A DNA stretch of 44,972 nucleotides from positions 1-44,972 of the forward strand of contig CAZXCQ010000005.1 in the NCBI GenBank assembly GCA_964639275.1, given 5' to 3'. A program made the position numbers and the translations under genes. Positions 23,646 to 32,062 of this stretch are shown in pieces. The notes under the pieces are model-generated. The model had not been told where the DNA came from. It worked only from the letters and a program-made list of their open reading frames with translations, and searched no databases. Source of the stretch: CAZXCQ01 sp964639275 (GTDB taxonomy: Bacteria; Desulfobacterota; DSM-4660; Desulfatiglandales; Desulfatiglandaceae). Position 1 is the first letter of the stretch. Every line of letters starts with the position of its first letter.

Positions 23646-23885
23646 TCACTCCTCTGTCTCTGGATTAATTTGATCGTTCATTGACGAGATGAACCATCTT
23701 GTAAGACTAATCATAATACCTAAGAACATTAAAGTCAATAAAAAACCTACTAATAGTAAATTAAAATATCCTAAGCTCTTATATTTGATTTGTATTGCAG
23801 TTTTCCAAGTTCGATTCTGATCAATTAAGCATAAGAAATAGCCTGCAAATTTCCTCCCGACTTCTCGAAAACCAGGGGGGATGTA
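23646..23885 (-). pseudogene. 5'-truncated ORF encoding a hydrophobic helix, upstream of the HTH gene
   Basis: On the minus strand an open frame of 79 codons ends at TGA 23646-23648, inside the HTH gene's ribosome-binding site. It has a long hydrophobic segment (FNLLLVGFLLTLMFLGIMI) followed by SLTRWFISSMNDQINPETEE. There is no usable start before the helix; the frame runs back to 23885, where repeat R3 begins. Codons are strongly A/T-rich (TTA, ATA, AAA), unlike neighbouring genes, which suggests transfer. I read it as a membrane protein that lost its start to the repeat, or as an unusual start I cannot see. Confidence 0.45.
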
Positions 23886-23960
23886 TCAATCTGCCTTTCT
23901 GCAAAATTGGTACTTGGGCAGGGGTATGATGGCGATTTGGAATCCCTGCAGGATAAAGCG
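23883..23960 (+). repeat. MITE-family half-element R3
   Basis: Starts GTATCAATCTGCCTTTCTG, then CAAAATTGGTACTTGGG and CAGGGGTATG, matching the left end of the 36716-36997 element and the inverted end of R1. A second end is not recognised. The 23643-23965 gap otherwise holds the truncated ORF and an A/T-rich stretch. Confidence 0.55.
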
Positions 23961-23965
23961 GGGGA

Positions 23966-25717
23966 TCAGGTAAACAGTGATTTCTTTATCACGGCCTTGT
24001 CGTAGGCCCCAATAATATCCCTGCGAGAGAGGACTCCCACCAATCGTGGCGGCTCACCGGGGGACATGACGGGCAGGATAGAGAAATCTTTCAAAGTGAT
24101 CTTCTCCAGGGCATCATAGAGATTGTCATCCAGTGATACGGTCACAACATCGGTAGTGGCAAGATCCTTGGCCACCACCAGATCCTTTAGGTTTTCATCA
24201 AAGACGGCATCACGGTAGTCAAAGAATGAGAGGATACCCGTCAAATGACCCTCTTTATTAAGAACGGGGAAGCTATTATACTTGCTCTTGGCTATCTTTT
24301 GGGAAAATTCTCCAAGGGTCAAGTCTTCAGGCACGGTTTCTGCCTGGGGGTTCATTACATCTCTTACATGCATCGACCTCAGGACATTGACCTCTTTCCC
24401 GGCCCTGATGTCCACTCCCCTCCTCACCAGTTTCAATGTGTAGATGGATTCCCGCAATAACCGTCGTCCGGCCAACGAGCTGATGATGCATGCCATCATG
24501 AGGGGGAGAATAATCTCGTACTCACCGGTCATTTCAAAGAGCATCAGTATGGCCGTTATTGGGCCGTGGGTGGTTGCACTCACCACGGCGCCCATGCCCA
24601 CAATGCTGTATGCCCCGGAAGAGGCTGTCACTGCTGGAAACATACTGTGGGCTATGGTGCCGAAGAACCCTCCTGCCATGGCCCCCATAAAAAGGGATGG
24701 GGCAAAAATACCGCCAGAACCACCTGAGCCGATGGTGATGGATGTGGCCGCGATCTTATATGGAATCAAAATGAGCATCAGCCACCAGGAGAGCTGTGAC
24801 ACAAGGGATAGATCGATGGTTCCATAGCCTATACCCAGGACCTGGGGAAAAAAGAGCCCCATAGTACCGATGATCAATCCTCCCCCGGCAGCCTTTAGAT
24901 ATTCGGGGACTCTCACGGCCTCGAATGCGTCTTCGAGACGATAAAGTAAAGTCGTAAAACCCACGGCCACCAGCGAGCAAAAAAGACCCATGATCACATA
25001 CAGGGGCAATTCCCAGGCGCTGACCAGTTCATATACAGGGACAAGAAAGGCAGGGGAATTTCCGAGGTAGTAACGGGAAACAGCCGTGGCCACAACAGAA
25101 GAGATCACAATGGGGCTGAATGTGGCCAGACCAAAGTCTCCCAGGATAATCTCAAGGGCAAACATGGAACCGGCAATGGGGGCATTAAAGGTGGCAGCGA
25201 TCCCGGCAGCAGTACCACAGCCTACCAGGGTCCTTATTCGATCACCCGAGACCTTAAGGGACTGTCCTATGGCCGATCCAATCGCCGACCCTATTTGAGC
25301 GATCGGTCCTTCCCTTCCAACAGAACCCCCGGTAGCGATACAGACCCCGGAAACCAGGGTCTTTATCAAAACGACCCGTTTCCTTATTATCCCGCTCCTC
25401 AGGGCAACGGCCTCTATCACCTCCGGTACACCGTGCCCCTTGGCTTCTCTGGCCAGAAAATAGACGACAGGCCCTATCACCAATCCACCCAGAGCCGGGA
25501 TCACTATCCTCAGATACCATGGAATGGATTGAATGACGTCAAGAAGATTACCGGGTGCCCCATAGGAGATGGTCTGAAAAAGATCTATGAGATGCCGAAA
25601 ACCAACGGCCCCAAATCCACCTCCCAGCCCTGTAATCAGGGCAAGTATGGCCATTGTGGTATGTTCGCTACTCTTTAGTAGTGAGGTTAGACGCCTCTGA
25701 GGGGAGTGTGGGTTCAC
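23966..25717 (-). CDS. ClC-family chloride/proton transporter or channel with CBS domains
   Basis: ClC protein of 583 residues with about ten transmembrane helices (to about residue 430) and two C-terminal CBS domains (about 445-575), which usually bind adenine nucleotides. Motifs are GHGVPE in place of the GSGIPE filter loop, GSVGREGPIAQ with the gating Glu, FNAPIAGSMFALEI, and GSGGSGGIFAPSLFMGA. The internal Glu that passes protons in antiporters aligns with Ile in ALEI, so channel-like or altered coupling is possible (inference). The start GTG 25717 has no clear ribosome-binding site; ATG 25654 would lose part of the first helix. The gene stands alone after the cpoB end of the tol operon. 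Confidence 0.93.
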   Translation of the reverse strand: MNPHSPQRRLTSLLKSSEHTTMAILALITGLGGGFGAVGFRHLIDLFQTISYGAPGNLLDVIQSIPWYLRIVIPALGGLVIGPVVYFLAREAKGHGVPEVIEAVALRSGIIRKRVVLIKTLVSGVCIATGGSVGREGPIAQIGSAIGSAIGQSLKVSGDRIRTLVGCGTAAGIAATFNAPIAGSMFALEIILGDFGLATFSPIVISSVVATAVSRYYLGNSPAFLVPVYELVSAWELPLYVIMGLFCSLVAVGFTTLLYRLEDAFEAVRVPEYLKAAGGGLIIGTMGLFFPQVLGIGYGTIDLSLVSQLSWWLMLILIPYKIAATSITIGSGGSGGIFAPSLFMGAMAGGFFGTIAHSMFPAVTASSGAYSIVGMGAVVSATTHGPITAILMLFEMTGEYEIILPLMMACIISSLAGRRLLRESIYTLKLVRRGVDIRAGKEVNVLRSMHVRDVMNPQAETVPEDLTLGEFSQKIAKSKYNSFPVLNKEGHLTGILSFFDYRDAVFDENLKDLVVAKDLATTDVVTVSLDDNLYDALEKITLKDFSILPVMSPGEPPRLVGVLSRRDIIGAYDKAVIKKSLFT

Positions 25718-25789
25718 TATTATCGGGTGGGATATCTCGGAGCGGAGTGAGGGGTATCATCCTCAACGGGCCCCTGAATAAACAAGCTA

Positions 25790-26725
25790 TCACATCTTAT
25801 CGAGCCTTGCCTTGGCAATCTTTGCCTCACTCGAATTTGGATATGTCTTCATTATCTTTTTGAGCAATATCTTCGAACTAATCCTGTCATTTATTTCATA
25901 AAAGGCCTGTGCCTGACGAAGCATTGCATTGGGCACCTTGTTACCTTTGGGATACTTTTTGATCACCCCCTGGTAGGCCAAAATGGCCTGTTCATACTGT
26001 CTTAGGGACATATAGGATTCCCCAATCCAGAATTGGGCATTATCAGCCAGATCGGAGTTCGGGTATTTCTTGAGAAAATTCTCAAAGCCCTCGATCGCTT
26101 CCTCATATTTCCCGTCACGATAGAGATTGAGTGTCAGTTCATAGAGCCTTTTTTCTGGAGAGACAGGCTCCTTTTCAAGCGCCGGGGCCGGCGGGGTCCC
26201 CGGTTTTGCCTCTTTGGACGGTTTCTCTACCCCTTCTTTTGCCACAACTCCACCCGGTTCAAGACCCAGGTAGTTATTAATGTGACTCACTCTGGCCTCA
26301 AGCTTGTCAAAGCGCTGGATAAGTTGAGCCAGACTTCTCTTCATCTCGTCCTGCTCAGTGGTGTCCCTCTCCACGGTGCGTTTGACCAGATGACTGTTCT
26401 CTTCCACACGACCCGTCAGGGTCTGCATCTGGGTCCTGATTCTATCCATCTCTGCCAGGTTCTCTGCCTGCCGGTTACGGACCGAGTCGAGGGCCGAATA
26501 GGTTTGGTCCTGCTTCTCGCTTATCGATTGGAATCTCGAATCAAGACCACTCGAAAGCCTCTGATCCATCGCCTCTTGGAGGCTGTTGACCCGGTTGTTA
26601 AGCGAGACGATCTGTTCGTTCAGATATAACTTTTCCTCTGTGGTCACACAGGAGCTGAGCACCAAGATTAGAAAGAACAGCCCCAATATTCCAAGGCTCT
26701 TTTTGTTCAGAACAGATTCTGCCAT
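25790..26725 (-). CDS. cpoB: Cell division coordinator CpoB (YbgF), lipoprotein form
   Basis: Protein of 311 residues. The N-terminal signal ends in a lipobox (LVLSSC), so this one is probably a lipoprotein, whereas E. coli CpoB is soluble. A coiled-coil stretch (about residues 35-150) precedes a TPR domain (about 195-311) with repeats such as LYRDGKYEEAIEGFENFLKK, MSLRQYEQAILAYQGVIKK and IDNRISS-type helices. CpoB links Tol-Pal to peptidoglycan synthesis at the division site. The gene is the last of the tol-pal cluster, following pal by about 115 bases. Confidence 0.94.
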   Translation of the reverse strand: MAESVLNKKSLGILGLFFLILVLSSCVTTEEKLYLNEQIVSLNNRVNSLQEAMDQRLSSGLDSRFQSISEKQDQTYSALDSVRNRQAENLAEMDRIRTQMQTLTGRVEENSHLVKRTVERDTTEQDEMKRSLAQLIQRFDKLEARVSHINNYLGLEPGGVVAKEGVEKPSKEAKPGTPPAPALEKEPVSPEKRLYELTLNLYRDGKYEEAIEGFENFLKKYPNSDLADNAQFWIGESYMSLRQYEQAILAYQGVIKKYPKGNKVPNAMLRQAQAFYEINDRISSKILLKKIMKTYPNSSEAKIAKARLDKM

Positions 26726-26750
26726 CTCTTTACACCTGCAAAAAGCAGAG

Positions 26751-26778
26751 GAGCCGGCCCTGGAAGACAGGCCGGCTC
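26751..26778 (-). other. Hairpin between pal and cpoB
   Basis: GAGCCGGCC (26751-26759) and GGCCGGCTC (26770-26778) form a perfect 9-bp stem. On the minus strand CTCTGCTTTTTG follows, so it could reduce transcription into cpoB or stabilise the pal end of the RNA. Confidence 0.6.
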
Positions 26779-26840
26779 GCTTTGTTTACGACCATGGCGT
26801 TGGCTACACCGGGCGAGGTAAAACGAATCCTGTCACGTCC

Positions 26841-27428
26841 TCACTTGAGCAGTTTGAAGGTATCACGTCGGTTTAATGCCCAGGCAGCGGGGGTGTGCCT
26901 GGGGTCGGCGGGGCGTTCTTCACCATAGCTCACGGTTGAAATTCGATCCCCTGAAATCCCCAATGCCATAAGGAATTGCTTGGCGGAATGGGCCCTTCTC
27001 TCACCCAGGGCAAGGTTGTACGCCTCTGTCCCTCTTTCATCACAGTTGCCAGCGATGAAGACCTTAAAGGAGGGATTGTCACGGAGAAAGGCGGCCTTCT
27101 TCTTCAAAATGGCCTGGGCCGGAGCTTTTAGATCCGATTTATCAAAATCAAAGTAGATATTTTCAGCATCGAATTCACGGATGATCGCTGCCAGTGCCTC
27201 TGCCGCCTTGCGTTTGGTTTCCTCCTCTTCCACTACGACGACGGCCTTCTCTTCGGCCGCGGGCGCCTTCTTCTCCTCCTCAACCACGACAACCTTTTCC
27301 TCAACAGCCTCGGGTTTCTTGACTCCCTCTGAAACACCTATCTGTTTTTTTGCGCAGGATGTCATAATAAAGAGGGATGAGCAGACAAAGGCCAAGGCTA
27401 TCAAGCCGCATACCATTTTTTTTCTCAT
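26841..27428 (-). CDS. pal: Peptidoglycan-associated lipoprotein Pal
   Basis: Outer-membrane lipoprotein of 195 residues. The signal peptide ends in IMTSC. A low-complexity segment rich in Glu, Lys, Val and Ala (about residues 35-80) precedes the OmpA-like domain, with YFDFDKSDLKA, NPSFKVFIAGNCDERGTEAYN and LGERRAHSAKQFL; this binds peptidoglycan. The linker is longer than usual. GGAGG lies 12 bases before ATG 27428. The gene lies 296 bases downstream of tolB, with cpoB following. Confidence 0.97.
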   Translation of the reverse strand: MRKKMVCGLIALAFVCSSLFIMTSCAKKQIGVSEGVKKPEAVEEKVVVVEEEKKAPAAEEKAVVVVEEEETKRKAAEALAAIIREFDAENIYFDFDKSDLKAPAQAILKKKAAFLRDNPSFKVFIAGNCDERGTEAYNLALGERRAHSAKQFLMALGISGDRISTVSYGEERPADPRHTPAAWALNRRDTFKLLK

Positions 27429-27724
27429 ATTCCCTTTACCTCCTAAGTTATGGATTTATGCCCAGCAAACAAACCGCGGAATCTCATGGGTGAAAAAACT
27501 TGCCTCTTCGCTCCATCATCTCTAGTAACCGCTATTTACTCAAAAAACCCCAGCTTTTGCAAGGGAAAATCCCTCTGCCATCCAAACAAATTTATTTTAT
27601 AACATTTGTGTTCAATTATTGCAAGGCCTTCGACAGGTAAATCTCGGAATTTTTTGACCGGCTTGAGCAGCAAGAGACAGCTCGGCCTATTTTCGACAAC
27701 CCGCGGGACTCCATCTATCCCCTC
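27429..27724. other. Non-coding gap between tolB and pal
   Basis: About 296 bases within the tol cluster. It holds the pal ribosome-binding site near the left edge and is A/T-rich in the middle (near 27590-27620). I see no ORF, repeat, tRNA or clear terminator. A local pal promoter is plausible but not identified. Confidence 0.35.
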
Positions 27725-29062
27725 TCAGGGGGCCCATGATGGGGTGGTCTGATTCCCCTTTAGGGAGGTAACCCTTATTTGGTTCTGTCCGTTGGCATTC
27801 ATGATGTAGAGATGGTAACGGCCTTCCCTGTTTGAACTAAACACGATATACCTCCCATCAGGAGACCAGCAAGGAGACTCGTTATTCCCCTGCCCTTCCG
27901 TAAGCCTCTTTAGCATACCCCCCTCCGGGTCCATGCTGTAGATGTCAGAGACCCCATTCTCCAGGGATGTAAATGCGATCCTATTCCGGCAAGACCAGGC
28001 CGGCGATGTGTTGTAGTTCCCTTCAAAGGTTAACCTCTGCTTTTTTCCATCGGCCAGATCCAGGGTATAGATCTGGGGTGATCCGGATCGGTTTGAGACA
28101 AATGCGATCTTTTTGCCGTCCGGCGAAAAGGCCGGGGAAACATCAAGGGCCCAATGACTCACAAGGTGTCTCAAGATCTTTCCTTCAAGATTAATGGTAA
28201 ATATGTCAGGATTCCCCTCCTTGCTCAAAGTCAGGGCCAGCTCCTTGCCATTGGGGGCCCATGATGCGCCGATATTTAGGCCTGATCTGCCGGAGATTCG
28301 CCTCAGAGCCCCTGAGCTCATATCCCTCAAATAGAGCATGGGCCCCCCATCCTTGTAGGAATTATATACCAGTTTTTTCCCGTTGGGTGACCAACTTGGC
28401 AAGAGGGCGATACTCTTATCCGAGGTGATCTGCCTGACATCATGCCCGTCATAGTCGCTGACATATATCTCCTTATTCCCTGTTGCATTTCCCACAAATG
28501 CGAGTTTTGTGAGAAAGATTCCATCCTGTCCGGTCAATTTCTTTATGATCTCATTCGAAAGCCGGTGCATCAGCTGACGATATTGGCTCAGATCTCCCAG
28601 GGCCCTCCTCCCCAGGATCTGGCGACCCCAAAAGACATCAAATAGCCTGACCACCACTTCCACGCGACTCCCCACACAGGCATATCCACCCTTCAAAAGC
28701 ATTTCTGCACCGATGACCGACCAGTCCTTGAAATTGATATCTTCTGCGGTCATGGGGGCATCGCCTTTTTCCAAAAAGGCCTCTTTGTCCATCGGGTTGA
28801 AGTAGCCGCTCAGATAGAGGTCGTTTGATATCACCTCTGTCAGCTTCTGGGCCAGGTCGGGATGTTGCTTATCCTTGTCGAGGTCCTTGAAATCGGGAAT
28901 GGCGATATTGAATTTTGGGATGGAGGGTGCGTTGATATCAATATAGATCCGGGCCAGACACTGCCCTGATGCCAAAAAGAAGACAAGGAAAACGACCCCT
29001 GTCCAAAAAAACAAGAGACCTCTCACCCTTTCTAAAAGGAAAATCTCTGACTTTGAACCCAT
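27725..29062 (-). CDS. tolB: Tol-Pal system beta-propeller protein TolB
   Basis: Periplasmic protein of 445 residues. The signal region (GLLFFWTGVVFLVFFLASGQC) is followed by the TolB N-terminal domain (YIDINAPSIPKFNIAIPDF) and a propeller of repeated WSPNGKKLVYNS-like blades (LPSWSPNGKKLVYNS, ASWAPNGKELALT, PAFSPDGKKIAFVS, PAWSCRNRIAFTS, PCWSPDGRYIVFSS). It links Pal to TolA at the outer membrane. ATG 29062 has GGAGGT ten bases upstream. It lies 182 bases downstream of tolA, with a dispersed palindrome between. Confidence 0.97.
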   Translation of the reverse strand: MGSKSEIFLLERVRGLLFFWTGVVFLVFFLASGQCLARIYIDINAPSIPKFNIAIPDFKDLDKDKQHPDLAQKLTEVISNDLYLSGYFNPMDKEAFLEKGDAPMTAEDINFKDWSVIGAEMLLKGGYACVGSRVEVVVRLFDVFWGRQILGRRALGDLSQYRQLMHRLSNEIIKKLTGQDGIFLTKLAFVGNATGNKEIYVSDYDGHDVRQITSDKSIALLPSWSPNGKKLVYNSYKDGGPMLYLRDMSSGALRRISGRSGLNIGASWAPNGKELALTLSKEGNPDIFTINLEGKILRHLVSHWALDVSPAFSPDGKKIAFVSNRSGSPQIYTLDLADGKKQRLTFEGNYNTSPAWSCRNRIAFTSLENGVSDIYSMDPEGGMLKRLTEGQGNNESPCWSPDGRYIVFSSNREGRYHLYIMNANGQNQIRVTSLKGNQTTPSWAP

Positions 29063-29143
29063 GCGCCCACAGACCTCCGAGTTATCTAATAACCTTCGTA
29101 TCTTCTCAATAATTAGCGGTAAACATCCTTATTATCAGAAGGT

Positions 29144-29215
29144 CTGGATTCCGGCTTTCACCGGAATGACGTGAACTTAGTCTCTTTTGTCATTCCGGCG
29201 AAAGCCGGAATCCAG
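29144..29215. repeat. Dispersed palindromic repeat, copy 2
   Basis: Two 27-base arms (29144-29170 and 29189-29215) are inverted copies with 26 of 27 identical positions and an 18-base loop. Each arm contains GTCATTCCGG and AAAGCCGGAATCCAG. The family is the same as at 14947-15025. It lies in the tolA-tolB gap, so it would be transcribed within the operon and fold into a strong hairpin. Confidence 0.8.
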
Positions 29216-29244
29216 GTGTCCTCCCCCTAATTATTGATATATTA

Positions 29245-30057
29245 CTAACCTTCCAGTTCTCTTAGATTAAAGTTGATTTCGATTTCGTCTTGGGTCCTCC
29301 TGTAACCCTCCGGGAAGGGTGGTAGGGGGTCTGATCGCTCAACGGCCTTTATGACCGATTGATCAAACATGACATTGGATGAACGTTTCGCAAACCAGGA
29401 CTTCAAGATCTTTCCGCTGTTGTTTACCTTGACCACCAAAATGGCTTCAAGGCTCTGTCTGCTCTTGGGGTCCAGAAGGGCCACGGGGTAAGACCAGTTA
29501 CTTTTGATCCTGTTTTCCACCTCCATCTGGTATATCCGGATGATGATTCCCCTATCCGCACTACCGCCTCTGTCCGCTCCTTCGCCCTCCTTTTTTTGCC
29601 TGGCTTGTAGCTTGGATATGGCCTGCCCCAGATAATCGTTCTTCTCGGCCTTGACCTTCCTTTCGATCTTGGCCACTGCCTGGTCTAACAGCTTGGAGGG
29701 GCTTTTTTTGACCCTGCGGCGCCTCTTTTCTATGAGCTTTTTTCCGATGACAACCGGGGTTTCCTTCTCTTCGCTTGGGGTGATCCGCGGGGTTGGGGTG
29801 GGCCTTTTTGAAACCGTCAGCCTCTTTTTGGTCTCTGCCCCGGAGCTTGGCTGGACAGCCGCCTGTTTGACCTTCGGCATCTCCACCAGATCGACCTCAT
29901 AGACCGCCCCGCTGATCCTCCGGGTGGACATTGGCTCCGGAGCAAATAAGATTATCGAAAAGATGGCCAGGTGAAAAAGAAAGGAGATGATAAGGACCTT
30001 GCTCCATCTTGTCCCCATTTGATCATTGGAGCCGGTCTTAACCCGTAAGGTTTCCAT
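29245..30057 (-). CDS. tolA: TolA/TonB-like periplasm-spanning protein
   Basis: Protein of 270 residues with one N-terminal membrane helix (KVLIISFLFHLAIFSIILFA), a long charged, Pro/Lys-rich linker (about residues 60-170) and a C-terminal TonB/TolA-like domain (RIKSNWSYPVALLD, AILVVKVNNSGKILKSWFAKRSSNVMFDQS, AVERSDPLPPFPE). Together with TolQ and TolR it transduces proton-motive force to the outer membrane. It begins five bases past the tolR stop and is followed by tolB. TonB is the main alternative name; gene order decides for TolA. Confidence 0.9.
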   Translation of the reverse strand: METLRVKTGSNDQMGTRWSKVLIISFLFHLAIFSIILFAPEPMSTRRISGAVYEVDLVEMPKVKQAAVQPSSGAETKKRLTVSKRPTPTPRITPSEEKETPVVIGKKLIEKRRRRVKKSPSKLLDQAVAKIERKVKAEKNDYLGQAISKLQARQKKEGEGADRGGSADRGIIIRIYQMEVENRIKSNWSYPVALLDPKSRQSLEAILVVKVNNSGKILKSWFAKRSSNVMFDQSVIKAVERSDPLPPFPEGYRRTQDEIEINFNLRELEG

Positions 30058-30062
30058 TGGAA

Positions 30063-30467
30063 TCAGTCCAAAGGCTCGGTGATCATACCAAGCTTGTCAA
30101 TGCCAGACCGCTTGACCTTCGCAACAACGTTGATCACAAATCCGTAAGGGACATCCTTATCGGCCCTCAACAGGATCTCCTTGTCCTTCCGGTTCTCAAA
30201 GATCTTGGTGATCTTCTTCTCCAGCCCATCCAGCTTGATCTCGTGCTTTTCTAAAAAGATCTGCTGGTTCTTATTGATGGTCAGGATCAACGGATCTTCG
30301 TGCGTCTTGATATTCCGGGTGGTGGTCTTGGGGAGATTCACCTCCACCCCCTGCATCATCATAGGAACAGTCACCATAAAAATGATCAGGAGCACCAGCA
30401 TCACATCCACAAATGGCGTGACGTTGATGTCCGACATCAGACGTCTGTTGTTCCCCCCATATTCCAT
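30063..30467 (-). CDS. tolR: TolR/ExbD-family proton-channel subunit
   Basis: Protein of 134 residues with one N-terminal helix (VDVMLVLLIIFMVTVPM). The proton-binding Asp21 lies in NVTPFVDVMLV, the family signature. The periplasmic part includes LPKTTTRN and ILRADKDVPYGFVINVVAKVKRSGI, the usual C-terminal dimer domain. It acts with TolQ in the inner membrane. It follows tolQ by 97 bases and precedes tolA by five. Confidence 0.95.
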   Translation of the reverse strand: MEYGGNNRRLMSDINVTPFVDVMLVLLIIFMVTVPMMMQGVEVNLPKTTTRNIKTHEDPLILTINKNQQIFLEKHEIKLDGLEKKITKIFENRKDKEILLRADKDVPYGFVINVVAKVKRSGIDKLGMITEPLD

Positions 30468-30564
30468 GGCAAACTCAGCTATTATCTTTTCAGGTTACTC
30501 CAATCTCTGTCTTTGGTCTCGGGCATCTCGGCCGTTGCGATCGGTTATATCTCTCTGTTGCCGA

Positions 30565-31386
30565 TCATCTCCTCCTCAAAAACTGTCTATCGATTATGCT
30601 CAGCAATTCGGATGTGAAGACGTCCATCTCTGCCCTGACCCCCGTAACCTTATTGGAGAAATAGTTAAATGCGACCACCGCCGGGATTGCAACCGCCAGA
30701 CCCGCCGCGGTGGCGATGAGGGCCTCGGATATCCCCGGGGCCACCACGGCCAGGCTGGCCGAGCCCTTGAACCCTATCCCGCGGAACGATTCCATGATCC
30801 CCCAGACCGTTCCGAAAAGGCCAATAAAAGGGGCGGTGTTTCCCGTGGTGGCCAGAAAACTAAGTGCCCGCTCCATTTTGTTGCTCTGGTCAATGCTTGA
30901 TCTCTTCAGCGATCTCTCCAAATTGTCCATGATGGCCTGATAGGAGAGTGTGGACTCCTCATTGCCTGCCTCTGATGAGCGAGAGGAATGCTGGGCAAGG
31001 GCACCTTTATCTTCCTCTGAACCATGAGATGCCTGGATCTTCCGAAGACGGCCAAATTCAGTATACCCTGCGTTGAAGAGCCTCCCGAGCGGGCTGAATC
31101 CCAGATCCTTGCTGGCCAAAAATATCTTTCTTAGATCCCTGCTCTCCCAAAAAACCTCCAAGAAATATTCTGTCTCGGCCTTTGCCTTGCGAAAGAGCCG
31201 CCACTTCATAAAAATAATGGCCCAGCACAAAACGGAAAATAGCAACAAGACCAGTAAAACAAATTTGACCATAGGGCCTGCGTATATAATCATCTGGACT
31301 ATGCTATGCCCAAACGCGCTTTCCATTGAGGCTCCGACCGGAATTTGACCGACAAAGGAGATGTCTATTACCATATCACCTCTCAA
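30565..31386 (-). CDS. tolQ: TolQ, proton channel subunit
   Basis: Inner-membrane protein of 273 residues of the MotA/TolQ/ExbB family. Three hydrophobic helices are visible, the first GPMVKFVLLVLLLFSVLCWAII, the other two in LSFLATTGNTAPFIGLFGTVWGIM and VVAPGISEALIATAAGLAVAIPAVVAFN, both carrying the family signature. It is longer than usual because of a charged, serine-rich stretch in the cytoplasmic loop (about residues 115-150, with SHGSEEDK and SSRSSEAGNEEST). It is the first gene of the tol cluster; a candidate promoter lies upstream. Confidence 0.95.
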   Translation of the reverse strand: MRGDMVIDISFVGQIPVGASMESAFGHSIVQMIIYAGPMVKFVLLVLLLFSVLCWAIIFMKWRLFRKAKAETEYFLEVFWESRDLRKIFLASKDLGFSPLGRLFNAGYTEFGRLRKIQASHGSEEDKGALAQHSSRSSEAGNEESTLSYQAIMDNLERSLKRSSIDQSNKMERALSFLATTGNTAPFIGLFGTVWGIMESFRGIGFKGSASLAVVAPGISEALIATAAGLAVAIPAVVAFNYFSNKVTGVRAEMDVFTSELLSIIDRQFLRRR

Positions 31387-31430
31387 TCTTATTTTGGTGC
31401 CCGCTCAAAAATAGCTTCACATTTTCTCAT

Positions 31431-31459
31431 TATTTATATCTCCAGGCATTCGCTTTCAA
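31431..31459 (-). promoter_or_regulatory. Candidate promoter of the tol-pal operon
   Basis: On the minus strand TTGAAA (31454-31459) is followed after 15 bases by TATAAA (31433-31438), or after 17 by TAAATA. Spacing for the better -10 is short. It lies between the mobB stop and tolQ and is the only candidate there. Confidence 0.35.
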
Positions 31460-31486
31460 GTAATAAATTGTCATTGCTCTCTCTTG

Positions 31487-32062
31487 TTACGGATTTCTGA
31501 CGCTGTGAACACATCCGGGGCACGTGACACCTTCCCGGTGCTGTGTCCCAAAATGGGGGATAAGTCCAAAATGCCCAATCAAGAAATCAGCAAGGCCCTT
31601 GGCGTCGTCCATAGAAAACCGGGGGACCCCGGGATCGACCTCCACAGGGCTAACAACGGCAATCAACGGATCATCCGATTTACAGAGCAGTTCTCCATGG
31701 ATTTCGGGCCGGAAAACCTCTATCTTTGGCCTCCCCTCCCTCTTATAACCCTCAGTCAGCACGACGTCCATGTGTGAAAAAAACTTCTGCAACTCGTCTA
31801 AACGGTAATCATGGTCTACATCCATCACAATACCGATCTTGTTGGGAGAAGAAATCACCGTCATTTGAGCCCCTGCATGTTTGTGACGGTAGCTATCCTT
31901 TCCAGGTCGGTCCATTTCAAACCCGTGGACATCATGTTTGATGGTTCCCACCCGATATCCCCGTCCGGCCAGTTCCGGAATCAGCTTTTCCAGCAGCGTG
32001 GTCTTCCCCACCCCTGACGGACCGACAATAGAGACAATGGGGGGATCTGTCCTAACGTTCAC
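31487..32062 (-). CDS. mobB: Molybdopterin-guanine dinucleotide biosynthesis protein MobB
   Basis: P-loop GTPase-like protein of 191 residues. Walker A GPSGVGKTTL is near the N-terminus, then GTIKHDVHGFEMDRPGKDSYRHKHAGA, the MobB signature, and VVLTEGYKREGRPKIEV. It assists MobA in attaching GMP to molybdopterin. GTG 32062 overlaps the upstream TGA in a GTGA arrangement, and GGAGGAG lies seven bases before it, so this start is preferred to TTG 32098. The C-terminal tail (TQHREGVTCPGCVHS) with a CxxC is extra to most MobB proteins. Confidence 0.93.
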   Translation of the reverse strand: MNVRTDPPIVSIVGPSGVGKTTLLEKLIPELAGRGYRVGTIKHDVHGFEMDRPGKDSYRHKHAGAQMTVISSPNKIGIVMDVDHDYRLDELQKFFSHMDVVLTEGYKREGRPKIEVFRPEIHGELLCKSDDPLIAVVSPVEVDPGVPRFSMDDAKGLADFLIGHFGLIPHFGTQHREGVTCPGCVHSVRNP

